From positions 1 to 64,000 of the forward strand of contig WBVU01000010.1 of the NCBI GenBank assembly GCA_009192285.1: DNA of 64,000 nucleotides, given 5' to 3'. A model generated the notes under the pieces. That model worked only from the letters and a program-made list of their open reading frames with translations, did no database searches and was not told where the DNA came from. The DNA comes from Morchella semilibera (Eukaryota; Ascomycota; Pezizomycetes; Pezizales; Morchellaceae). Shown piece after piece: positions 46,069 to 58,288 of the stretch. Both the position numbers and the translations under genes were made by a program. How positions within the stretch are numbered: position 1 is the first letter of the stretch; every line of letters starts with the position of its first letter.

Positions 46069-47372
46069 ATGGAGTCGTCCACTCAGGTCAGATCATCTTC
46101 ATCAACCCCCGCAGTAGCTGAGGATACTCAAAACCCCAGCAGACCACATATGGTTCGACCTCCCTACCTCTTCACAGACAAAGCCCCTCTCCTCCTCCTC
46201 CTCCTCCTCTTCCTCCTTGCCCATCTCCAGCTCCTTCAGCACCTCCCATGTCGGCCTCCTGATGCTCGTGGGGTCTCAGGTGCTCTGCTCAGTGCAGGCG
46301 ACAATAACCCGCTACCTAGCCATATCGCTCCCCGCTGGACGGCACTACCACGCCTTCGAGGTTCTCTTTGCCCGCATGAGCATAACGCTTCTGGGATGTC
46401 TGGTCTGGATGTGGTGGAATCAGGTCCCCCATGCCCCGTTCGGGAGGAGGGACCTCTGGCCGCTACTTGTTGCGCGGGGTGTGGTGGACTTGTCGGTGTA
46501 TATGGGCTGTACAGTGCGTCCTCCCTTCACTCCTAATCCCCCCTAATGGCAGTATATATACATGCATGTAGACATACTGAAAGATATATCTGCGTGTAAA
46601 AGGTAGCCTCCAGTACCTCCCATGCCAGACGCGGTGGTATTGACCTTTCTCGCCCCCTTCGTTGTCGGTTACGCCTGCTCAAAGATCCCCTTCCTACACG
46701 AACCCTTCACGCTCCGTGAGAAGCTCGGTGGCCTCGTCTCCCTCGCCGGAGTGACCCTCATAGCTCGTCCGTCGTTCCTGTTTGCCACTCCCCATGACCA
46801 CATGGAGCCCTCTGCTGCTGCAATCCTGCCGCCCGAGATCACGCCCGCGCAGCGCCTATATGCTGTACTGTGGGGCTTGTGGGCGTGCTGGGGGCTGCAA
46901 CGGCGTATACCACCATCCGCTGGATCGGGGCCCGCGCTCACCCGCTCATCAGCGTGGCGTACTTTAGCGGGCTGGTCACGGTAGTGTCCGTGGGTGTTTT
47001 GGTGTGTGTGCCCAGCACTGGTGGCTTCGTGGTGCCGCAAGGGAGACTGGAGTGGGTACTGTTGGGGAGTATCGGAGTGAGTGGGTTTGCGATGCAGTAC
47101 CTTCTTACGAGGGGATGGCAGTTGGTGAAGGGGCGAGGGCGGGCATGATTGTGTATACCCAGATGGTATTCGCGGTGGTGGGGGAATGGCTAGTATGGGG
47201 CGGAGTGCCGGACTGGCAGAGTCTTGTAGGGGGTGGGATGGTGGTGGGGAGTGCTGTGGTAGTGGCGGTGTGGAAGGAGAAGGGAGCGGAGAAGAAGAAA
47301 GCTGAGGTCCCGATTGTGGTAGATGAAGAGGCGGGGTTGTTGAGGGAGGAGGAGGAGGAGGAGGAGGAATAG
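46069..47372 (+). CDS. DMT/EamA-family membrane transporter, with apparent frameshifts
   Basis: Hydrophobic segments in series identify a ten-helix drug/metabolite transporter of the fungal EamA (SLC35G-like) type: GLLMLVGSQVLCSVQATITR, then ARMSITLLGCLVWMWW; after the splice MPDAVVLTFLAPFVVGYA and EKLGGLVSLAGVTLIARP; then VGVLGAATAYTTIRWIGARA, FSGLVTVVSVGVLVCV, and MIVYTQMVFAVVGEWLVWG. The tail is acidic poly-Glu. One intron, 46514-46606 (93 bases, phase 0). Frame changes are needed in the (TCC)n stretch near 46190, near 46870-46880 (one base missing in a TGTGGGG context) and near 47130 (one G missing in a GGGG run). No conserved segment is lost, so the breaks may be consensus errors, as in the neighbouring phospholipase gene. 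The substrate is unknown; relatives export metabolites or move nucleotide sugars. Confidence 0.7.
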
Positions 47373-50300
47373 TAGAAATAATAAGAGGGGGGGTGAATGA
47401 GGTATGAACGAAAGATAAGTATTGGATATATATATATTATATATATATATATATATATGTGAAGAATTCCTAAATGTCTAGAGCTAGAGAGAGAGAGGAA
47501 GAGAGAGAGAGAGAGAGAGACAGATCAGGACGGGGTAGATATATAATACTAGGTAGACATTCATAGCATATCAATATAAAACTCATAGAAAAGACCAATG
47601 ATTGATATCCACACATGATCGAAAAACGAGTGCATTTTTAAACCTCTCCCCAATACGAACAATCCATCACTTTCTCGAACTTCAACGTCCCTCCTCTCCC
47701 ACCCGGGTACCATCACAGCGGTTAATCCACCACAGCCATTCGCCCACCCACCACTCTCCTCGTGCTATTTCCAAAAATCCCGCAGTACCGCTGAAACGGT
47801 TTCACGGTTGGGGGGCCGGGGGGGGGGAAGAGGTTCGCCATGTCGATATGCAGCTCTGCACTTTTCAATAGTACTGCAGCTACTAGCAGCTAGCACCCGG
47901 CGCGCAGCCACCCATCCCCCTGGCACCGGCGCACCGGCTCCTACTTACCGGGCGCACCGCAACCGCGATGCGACAACGTGCTGGTACCGATCAAGAATAA
48001 ATATCTAGTTTCAAATCTATGTACCTACATGGCACTAGAGCTGTCTGTCTATCAAATAATGACGTCGTGACCTACTGGGTCTATTGGTGATGAACCTCTG
48101 GTCGGGCGGGAAGTGGGATTATATTATAATAATACTGGACATTATATCAATATCTCTTCTTTCCTCTCCTCCCCTCCCCCCTTGTCGGGAAGATCGAACG
48201 TGTTCTTGTGGGTCATATACTTTGAATACCTACATTGCGCACCCCCCCCGAGGTTTCGAAACAGCTGTCATTCTTCGACTTCCCCTTTTTTTCTTTTTTT
48301 TCCTCTTTTCTTTTGCATCCGGGGTAATAGATATGTGGACCTGCAGAGGCCAGGGTGTATTAGTGGTTTATATGCCTGATCTGCGGGATAGATCTACACA
48401 GCCACGATCCACCTTGGGTAATTCTGCAGGTCTCTCCAATAGAGCATTAATACTCTACAGCTATGCATGCAGGTGGTGCGCAGAATAGTGTGGGGGCCAA
48501 ACGTTGAACTGGGCCCGTTAAGTTACCTGGGATTGGGGAATTATTTAATCCCGGTCCCCTTCTCTCTCACTTTCTGCCCAGTGACGCAGTCGATCAGAGA
48601 GATGTGAGTTTTGATTTGCTGCTGGTGCAGGGTCAATCGGATCTTTTACATGAGAGGACGGAAAGGACGGAGCAGTGCAAAGTCATGCGAGTGAGAGGAT
48701 ATGACCAATGGAAATAGCCCGGGGTGTATTGGGCTGTACTTGCTGCTGGGTCGTAGTGCACTGGTGCAGGTTAGTTTAATTAATTAATCTAATCTAGGCC
48801 TTCTTGTGTAGTCTAATATAATATGAAATATCGATAGAAAGATCCAGGTTTTAATTGGGTAAACATTATGGTGAAAGTCCGTTTTAATGCCTTCTGTTGT
48901 TGTACATGTACAGTTATTTGCTGCTAATCCATTGATTGCAATATACAACTCGAATTCGAAGGTTATATATATAATTATATAATTATGTATATATAAAAGA
49001 AATTTGATGCTCCCTACCCGTTCAAGAGACCAGCTGCTATGTATATATATACATATATATGCTTATATATATCAGCTAATAAACCTGCCAGAGTGCACTT
49101 TTCCCACATTTTTGGTACCGGGTTAATCATTATAATGTCTTAAACAAAACCTATATATATCACATACTTGGCACAGGATTATAATTAGTAACATGCATCC
49201 CGCCCATCTTTCTATCATAGAATATCAACCTTATAATATTCCCCTCTTCCACGGTTTGTCGTGTTCCAGCTCCAATTCTACACTGACTCTGCCATCTAGC
49301 ACCTAGCTAGCTATAGCTAATTTCGCTGTTGGTATATATATCAACACATCAACTCAACCTTTGGGCTTTCCCGGGATCAGCTTTCTCAAAGTCACTGGAG
49401 CATTACCCCTGATCTAATATCTAGTTGTGGCAGCCTAATATAATGACTGATCAGCCCGAATAAATTCCAGAGATTCCTGATTGACAACTTAGGCATGGAA
49501 CGCCTTTCACTGGTACCCTCTTGGGTGATTCAGATCCTCGACAAGACTTTGTAGCTCAGCGAGTGAACGTTTTGACTCTCGGCGGGCACTGACTAGATGG
49601 TCAGAAACCTGTCGAACGCGATGGTTCCCACCTGTCCTTGTATATATAGTAGGACCTGTCGAGGAGGTATTCATTCTCAGAACATGGTACCTATTCCCAT
49701 ACACTCGCTATCTTTTATTTTTCCGCTCAGTCACTAGCTATTGTCCCCCTCCAGCAGCTCTTCTGTCTATTTCCCCCTTCTGAGCAACCCCCACTTCTTT
49801 AGCTTTGGCTTTATCTTTGCAATTGCCTACATTCATTCCTCCATGATCCAATCGCACACTCTACCAGCGCAAAAAATGCATCACTTGATACATTTCCCAT
49901 ACTAGAATGGTGCACAAATGCATCAGCTGATGCATAAACATGTTGAGGCCTCTGTAATGTCGTCTATTGATGACTTTATTGATTACTTTATTGATTACTT
50001 TACTAGAACTTTGGTTTATTGGTATAGTTCTTAGTTCTAGTATATCAACTAGTAGCTTAGGCAGTGGGGTGTGGGCTTGAAAAATATAATAGCACAGGTT
50101 CAAACCCGGGACTTTTTTTATTTTTTTTATTGATACATTACATTAAACTCTTGGCGAAATGAGACTGTGATGCATTATGGATGCAATAGCCACCCGTTTA
50201 TGGCATGATACATTATCGATACATTATGCGATGCATTTCTTGGGATGGTAGAGACATAGGAGCTAGCCAGCTCTCTCCCTCCTCCTCAAATGTGCACAAG

Positions 50301-53300
50301 ACCAAAGACACATAACCCCCAACAACCTGGTATCACTCACCCAGGTCCACGCCACCCGGGAAGGGGATGGGGGCGGTTGCCAATAAATAACTAAATAAAC
50401 AATCATCACATGTCCAACCCTAACCCTTACTCACCAAAGTCCTCCCTCGACGCCAAAGAGCACCTGTGCTCTTTCCACTCAACACGTACGCCGTACTTTT
50501 CCCTAATAGTTCAGCTAAAACGCCTACTAGGACTCACGGCCCTTCGTTGCTAGGACCAAATTTGCTGGTTGTGTCCAAACCTATCCCGATCTCCACTCGA
50601 GTGATATCTGGTGACCCTAACAGGAGTTCCCCTAGTATTGAGCTGCCATTGGTCGAGTTGGCGCAGAACAGTTGCCCATCCTCGAGGGGAAGTCATGGTT
50701 GACCTTTACCACCTCTTTACCCCTTGACACTGATAGGCTCCATCCACATTGGCAGTTCTAGAGGGGCATAGAGGCCCTCACCCGCTCCAGACCCGCTGCG
50801 GGTATGAATAGTGCCGTGATGAAAGGACACCTCAAATATCAAAGGTTGATAGGTCAAGATATAAGCTTAGTACACATTTAAGTATTTTTATTGAAGTGCA
50901 GGCACGCTCCCCCGTCGTGCATATATATATTATTTCCCAATAGTCTTTCTAAACGTTTATTTGGTGGATTTTAAGTCTTCTCCGTGATTAGAGATACATT
51001 TCATTCTCAGTTTCTGAAGCCTCCTTGCATCACCAACTCGGTAGCCGTAGTAGTATTTGACTATAGAGGGGGAAAACGAAGAGAAAATATAGTGTTGCAA
51101 AACGCCGAAATAAAAACAGGGGCCGCCGCCGTTGCATATAAAGACGTACATGAACATAGACTTGTCACGACTTTAACTAACTTGGATTATAGCGGAGACC
51201 TGATCAAGGTTATTTTAGAATTTGTTGCATCCTTTTCCCTTTTCTTGTGCACCTTACAGTTAAGGCCGGAAGGAGTGCATTGCATTATGATAATTATATA
51301 TATATAGCCTACGGGTTACATACAATTAATTAATTAGTAACAACAAAGTCAAGGAACAACAGCAGTAGCAGCAGCAGTTCTAAGAGGACACCCCCCACTC
51401 ACCCAGCCCTCAGCCCCTAAGTTAATAGTACACAAGAGATATTTCGTAAATAAACAGTAAGCACCAATGGACTTTACAAGCAACTAATCAATCCCGCTTA
51501 AACCCATGCTACCGTAGGTAAAAACCTGGGCTAGCTTCATGAATAAAGAAATCAACAACCAAACGCCTATGTTGATCAGACAGGTCCGAGTGATATTTCA
51601 TGACTAAACTCTTGACTAGCCTGTATATGTGGTATTTCTCCTCTCCCTTCCTTCATGCCACCTATAATTACAACTTAGATCTGGAATATGTATACCTGCA
51701 GTCCCTCTTGAGTCTCTGTACCATAGCTAATGGCGGATGTGCATGATGGGAGAACGATACCGTTATCATTGACAGTGTATAAATTAATTGTTTGATACTC
51801 CAAAGAGGTATTACAGTGCACTCGGTTGGTGATCGTGTATCTACTAGGTAGGAGCACCTTCCACCGGCTGATCATGATCAGACCATGTAGTATTATATAA
51901 ACATCAAGCGTAGTGTGGGAGACCAAATCCCTCTCGTGGTCGCAATGGCGAGCAACCGTCATATAACCTACTTTGAGATGATAATATGCGCCAAATGTAG
52001 GCCACAGCTATCCCATAGATTGATTCCGGTAACGTCATTTATCCCCTTGCAATGTCTTGAACATATCGGGCAATTTATTTGTGCAGCACTTATACAGTCT
52101 ATTATGGAGAAATACTACCGTTTCTTCATGGCCTTTACAAACACAAAAAGGAAGTATCACCTACATGAGGAGGACCTACTTGTGACTGGGACTATAGACA
52201 GTGTACTTTCGTGACAAGGTTTGACTTGAAGTCGGCCTGGGATTCTTTGGTCCCACTAGCTCTGCTGGAGCTAATAACCATCCGCCAGAGGGGCGGACAT
52301 TTCCTCCCTTAACCTCCCCTCCTCTCATCACCTATACCTTTGTTGAAATTATGCCGTGGCCATGGTTTTATACGAAATTTAATTTCTTCCAATCCTATCC
52401 TCCTGAATTAGGTGATATTATACAAAACAAATTGTGCCGACTACATTCGCCCCATAGAGGGGCAAAGTACGTACTAGGCCGACCTAGAATATATCTGTCT
52501 CGAGTCAATTCTCATAAGCCTGGGGGAAAAATCTGCAGCAATCCTGTGGGTCGATAGTTGCCAGTTCTCTATATCCAGGATATCCTTAACAACTCCAGAT
52601 CCTCCAAACAAGGTCCATGTCAATGATCGAATCCACGAGTCTGGCCTAGCTAGTTCATGACGTAGTCTGACATTAAACCTGAGAAATAAACACCCCTCTT
52701 GTTGTTGCTTTCTACCATCATGTCTTGAAATCCTACCCTTGGGACCTAGTACATTATTTTATTGTATCGGGTGTGAGGATATGGTTGCTATAGTTGTAGG
52801 CGTAGAATTGTCAGATTCGGGTATCAAGTATCGTTTGCCCTCCCAACACAACCCCAGTCAGATCAACATAGCATGCAACATTAAACCCGTTCCCATGTTT
52901 TCCCCGCTCATCCCCCCATACCATCACCAAGTATCCGAATCTTTGAAACGGTACAATATCCATATCCCGTACATGTTTGATCGTGATGCGATGCGGTGAT
53001 GAATAGGGTGCATATGTGGAAGAAGCCAGCACAAACTCCCCAGTAACCAGTCTTGCTGGCCTTATCAACGGGTAGTTGCAGAAATTCCGTGGTGTCTGTA
53101 TCGGTTCCTATTCTCGACGCTTTTTGCTGCTCGGTATCTACTGAAGAAGAGGAGGAGTAGGTGGATAAGAGGCCCAATATATACTTTTTTTGCGGCCATG
53201 AACAACGAGGCAAATTTCCCTCAATTCATCCTTGACTGACTCTCCCAGGTGTGTGGTCCATTGAAAAGTTGCGGTATTTCTTTTACTGATTCCTGAGTGT

Positions 53301-56300
53301 AAGGTTGCTCCGAATGCTAAATCGAATCGATACCTTAAAACGGATAAAAAGGTCTAGATCGAGAACCCCCCCTTTCACAAGGCGAATCTAATTCAGGCAC
53401 CATTTTGATCACAAGATCTCAAGTATTTTAGAATCATCCGAGCGTAAACCCGCAATAATCATTGGCTAAATGGAATATTGATAGACGACCGCGAAGATCT
53501 CGTTGAATGGTGGCGGTTGCCGACTGGTTACCTCAATTCTTATTCGGAATATACGTTGATGTACCTCTCACGGGGGGGAGGATCCCTGCGGTGTGGAGAA
53601 ACATGTCTTGTGAGATCCCTATCTACTTCTTTTCAGTACTCCATTCACTCATCTTTCTCTCTATAGTTAAAGGAAATTTTTTAAACTATACTGACAAGAC
53701 TATAAGGAAAATACCAATGCACCCGACTACTACGACCTAATAAACTCCTGAACAATTTCAGTCTGGCAATGCTCACGACAAAAATATACATGACGGAACG
53801 CCTCGAGGAAAGCCGCAACCAGCTGCCAAGCCAAGAGATAGGTATCTCTCGGCTATATAGACAGATCAGTTCCTATCCAAGTACCTAGCTGTTGGTATTA
53901 AAGCAGCAGATTTTAAATATGGCGTAATCAAACATAGCTGAATGGCTCAGATCCCAGAATCTTATTGACTGAGCCTACCCACTGTTCCCCTTGCATGCGG
54001 AGTATTATCCTATGGCTACATGTAGTTCATTAAATGAGCCTAATACTGAGCTGTGCCCGGTGTTTGACTTTCAGCAATGTTGGCCCACATATATTCACAT
54101 TCACCAAGCAGTTGAGGGCTTTAATTTCAACGATGATGGCAGTGAGAGAATATACCATGATCAGCAATGTTCTAGAATTTACTTGATTTTGGGGACAATT
54201 TAGGAAACCTTGAGAAAACAAGAGAAAGGTGTTTGGAGCGCATACATCTCCGCATATAGGCTCTGTTGGTTTATAGAAATCAGTTTTTTCCTGGAGTTTC
54301 CTAATGAAGTTTATACAGAAAAATTTTCTTGTTATGAGTTGGATTCAAGGTACTGAGAACACTTTCCTTTTTCTTTTTTTTTTTTACTCCGTCATTGTTC
54401 AAGGCGCTTATCTGACACAATGTGTAATATTCTACGTGCAGTCTCGGATTATCATGCAGGGGGGACCCCGTGTTTCATGTGGGTGTCAGGACACAATTGA
54501 ATTGTGTTGGCAGATGCGGGGGCATTGTTGATTGTTGTCAACTACTTTTCCCCCTGCGTCTAGTCCAGTCCGAATGGATATGCACGCACCGCCTTAGAAA
54601 CTACCCCGTGTTAGCTATGTCATTAATTCTCCGATTACAAGGCACATCCCCCCCAGGAACCTTTTTGTTCCGATTGGTAGATTACCGTAATATCAGATTT
54701 CTCGAACATGTCAATCTATCCCTCAGGCAACAAACCTTGTAATTTCATCCCGGAACCACAATCAACGTCTTTTAGATGGGCAGATTGTTATCCAGAGACG
54801 TGGTAGGTGCTGAGCATGGTTCGCATTTGTTGCCTGAGTTCTATAAGCATCGATTCCAACTTAATTCTTTGAAGTGATCACTTTCTCTTTGTGATACTTC
54901 GTCTAGAACAACTAACATAGGTAAAGATATAGCTAGATGTGGCGACCTGCGCGTTAGAAACTGTAATTATCATGTATTTTAGCAAATCAAAGGCACCGAT
55001 CTACTCCAACGATAGGTTGATAGCTACGAAACTCTCATGGGGCTTGCCACTGTCAACTTCTTGAGATCATTTTTTGTGAAGGGTTTGAGATTATATGTGT
55101 TATGATCAGGGATAATCTCAATTCATTTAAATTCAAGTCCGCCGGCACGTATGAGACTGTTTGAATGATACGGACGCTTTTTCGCCCTAGGAAGGATAGC
55201 TATATACTTATATTTTTCAATTCATTCACCCTTCTATAAAACTGTCCCGAGAATCTCAACAATAGCGAAAACGAACCCCTTCAGCGAAACGTCCCTCGTT
55301 TTATATCTTGCTTTGTGGAGAATGGCAACAACTAACAACTAATTAGTGCCATATATATACACACACATATACTTATGCGTAGAACAACTACGACCTCGAC
55401 TCGTGGAATCGATCTAGGAAATCGAAACACGGGTTTACGCTCTAGAAGTTTGGGATTGCGGATGTGCCAGGCTGGTCTACTCACTTCTCAACACTTTTTT
55501 TTTTCATCTCCCTTAGCCATCATATATCCTAGGCCTTTTCTTGTTGGTTGTATTGCACTGTTTTTGTTGTTGTGATTTCATTCTCATCGTTTCTTTGAAT
55601 TCAATCCACCCTTTCTTAAAGTATCAAACTGTTATATTCCCAACATATGCGCAAAATTTTCTCAGTTAATCATCCCTACTACCTGAGCACTTCCCGCACA
55701 TCTTTTTTTGTGCATTATCTCAGTCATCCGTTGTTATTCTTTCTTTCTTTCTTTTTGTTTTTTTTCCTTTCTCCGTTTGCAATTTTGCGCTATACGTTTC
55801 CTCTGCTCTTTCGTCAGAATATATTATGTTGGTTCTATATCTCTCTCTCGCTCCTTAAACAATGTGTCCGCATATACCTCCACCGATTTTATTTGCCATA
55901 TGATTTTGTTGTCAGCCTTATTATATACCGCCTTGACAAAGGCTCTGTTTCGTCCATTGATCGATCATAGGCCAAACCTTTGACACTGATCAGCCCACAT
56001 CAAATTTTCTTAACCATATTGAGCATCTACCATACAGGCTTCGTTTCGTGTCGAATAATTCCGACAAACCTGTCACTCATGTTTCCATCATCGTTCTAAG
56101 GCAGCAATACCCCGCGCTCCGGTTCTCAACAACCTGCGGAAAGAAGTCACCAAACACCTGGGTCCGGTCACTATTAGATGCATAAATTTCAGATGCAATT
56201 GCTACCTAAACGGAAATCGGTCGGAGTATTTTTTATGCCTTGTCTAACACCAGTGCGGCTGAAATCCCCTCTCCGAAACGTGCACTCCTATGTGCATTCT

Positions 56301-57096
56301 GCGGTAGATCTGTACCAATTGCAATGGCGTTCGTTTCCTGCAGTTCCCCGCTCTGCACGTCAACTTGAATTCGAAATTAGACCGAAAAACGTCAGAAATA
56401 CAGAATCGTAGCCATCGGGAATACACTTCGCACCAATATTTAACTATGTAGATGAGACGTACTTTCCTGCAGCAAGGCTGCAACATGCAGAGCTTCCCAT
56501 GAATATTGGGACACCATTCATTCGGTAACAACAGGCGCAGGAACAATTTATGACATGCACACGATGAGGTTGGGAATTAAAAAAATAAAATAAAAAGCAA
56601 TTCTAGTGCTAGAATTCATTCAATCGGTGGTACGTCCCAATCATTAAAATAGAACAAAGAAAAGAAAAAAAACTTGTACTGTTCACGATATGAAAGGAAA
56701 AAAAAAAAAATAAGCTAATAACTAGACGGGGGAATATTATTATGTCATCGTCAAGGGTGTTTTTTTTTTCTTTTGTTTCTCGTGCTCCAAATACCGGGGG
56801 GGGGGGGGGTAGTGAACCAGGAAATTTAATCCTCGCAGAGATAGTGGTGCCACGAAGCGCTATTGGTTGTGCCAATGAGCGTATTGCATATTGAGGTGCA
56901 CACTTCGGCAATAGATAACTGGGATTGACAACTGCCACGGAGCGCCCTGCTTTTTTATTGACTGTTACGACAATCCACCCGTACGTATGCGTCCTCTCTT
57001 CCCTGGCATCGATCCGGCAAGTTTTCCGCCCGCTTCCAATTATTTTGGTTGATTGGGATTATTACGTCCTGCGGGATCTCCTGCCTTTCGGGAACT
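47373..57096. other. Long gene-free stretch, simple repeats and a SINE-like remnant
   Basis: Nearly 10 kb without recognisable genes. Contents: (TA)n and (GA)n at 47428-47525, G11 at 47818-47828, several TATATA tracts (48960-49075), an 11-base tandem TTATTGATTAC near 49976-50005, a tRNA-like SINE remnant at 50041-50119, and T-rich low-complexity sequence at 55490-55780. A minus-strand stretch at 52811-53068 (with PFQRFGYLVMVWGDERGKH) weakly recalls the post-integrase segment of Copia-type polyproteins but is too short to name. Confidence 0.45.
50041..50119 (+). repeat. tRNA-like SINE remnant
   Basis: A box-A-like word (AGTAGCTTAGGCAGTGGGG, 50051-50069) is followed about 30 bases later by a perfect RNA polymerase III box B, GGTTCAAACCC (50097-50107), then CGGGAC and a T run that could end transcription. 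The part between the boxes does not fold into an anticodon arm, so this is a tRNA-derived element and not a tRNA gene. Confidence 0.55.
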
Positions 57097-58288
57097 TCAT
57101 TTCATGCTCAACTTGAGATGCTGTCGTAGATTGTCCTTGCGGCTAAATCCGTTATCTGGATCACCACGATTGCGATCCGGGTATTGGGCATAAATGTCCA
57201 GGAGATGGTTGATGAACAGACTCCTTATGACGATCCATTTCGGCACGTCGCTTGAAATGCAAATTACATCCCCGTACTTGACACTTATGTCGGCGGCTAG
57301 GGGTATGCAAGCCTGTACGTCTGGCCTCCGCACTGAAAGTTTTTTAGTTAGCCTCTAAATTTTATTGAATGAAGTACTACATGAGAAATATGTACCTTTT
57401 ATTTTTTTGGTCGATCGGTGATTCCAAAGTTGGAACATCTTTCTCCTCGGTATTGTAATTTCTTGCTTATTATTGGAGACTTTGCCAGACGTATCACTGT
57501 GAACGGGGTTGATTGTCAGCAAAGAAATAGAGAGAAAAAAGAAAGAAAATAAAAAAAGAAAAATAATAATTACCAGATCGCGGTACTAGGCCTAGGGATA
57601 TTAATATGATCTAGATCCAACGGGCCATGGGGTTGATATCCAAGATTTGTGATATTATCTTCCACTGTTCTTGGGACTGAAAGAAATGGCTGTTGCTCTG
57701 CATAGTACCACTCCCAGCCTGTAATTCTCCATAGGGCGCACGAGTGTACGTCTGGGAAGGAGTATCCATATTCCGACTGAACTCATCTTCACTGCTGTGT
57801 TACACGTGACTTGGGTAAGCTAACCAATCAAAAAATTTAAAAGTGCACTTTAGTCACAAAAGAAGGGTTCTCTAGAAGCTTACTATGTCATCCAAGGGGA
57901 CAGGGTAGCTGCATCTCAGGACTAGAGGTAATTGGCAAAAACCTTCGCATTTCAGGAGATGAGTGATCTTCGCAATTCTCTTTGTCCAAACACAATCCTG
58001 ATATATCACAGCCTGCATCTTCATAGAATATGGCTTGAGCTGGTCCATTGTAGGCGATTGATAATCCGTAGATGGACTGTAACGAGGATGATGACTCCGG
58101 TAACTATAGCTATAGCAACCATCGCAGTGGGGGCTGTAAGGCGAAGGAGATTGAGGGCCAGCTCCATCGCACCCCATATCACCTAGTCTTTCGGTTCTAG
58201 CGCGCAAGTGGAGTGATTCCGGATCCATGGGTGGATATGAATTGGCTTGATCCACAAGATAGTTGTAGTTGAAGTTTTCGAACTCCAT
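57097..58288 (-). pseudogene. C2H2 zinc-finger transcription factor with frameshift
   Basis: The first exon starts at ATG 58288 (MEFENFNYNYLVDQANSYPP) and encodes a Tyr/Ser/Pro-rich region (YSYSYRSHHPRYSPSTDY), typical of fungal regulators. Further coding pieces with plausible GT/AG borders lie near 57800-57590 and 57500-57405. Near 57289-57211 one frame gives a C2H2 finger: HKCQVRGCNLHFKRR, then AEMDRHKESVH. The second finger is split: LCPIPG is in that frame, but GFSRKDNLRQHLK is in another. Dropping one C at 57172-57175 would join Cys-x4-Cys to the helix. The last zinc ligand of finger two is also missing before the TGA at 57097. The factor would act in the nucleus as a DNA-binding regulator; the target is unknown. 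Exon borders in the middle are not settled. Confidence 0.6.

Noticed and set aside
55647-55983. Frames of 91-107 codons rich in Phe and Leu that look like membrane proteins
   Set aside because: They translate a T-rich low-complexity tract; hydrophobicity is a composition artefact.
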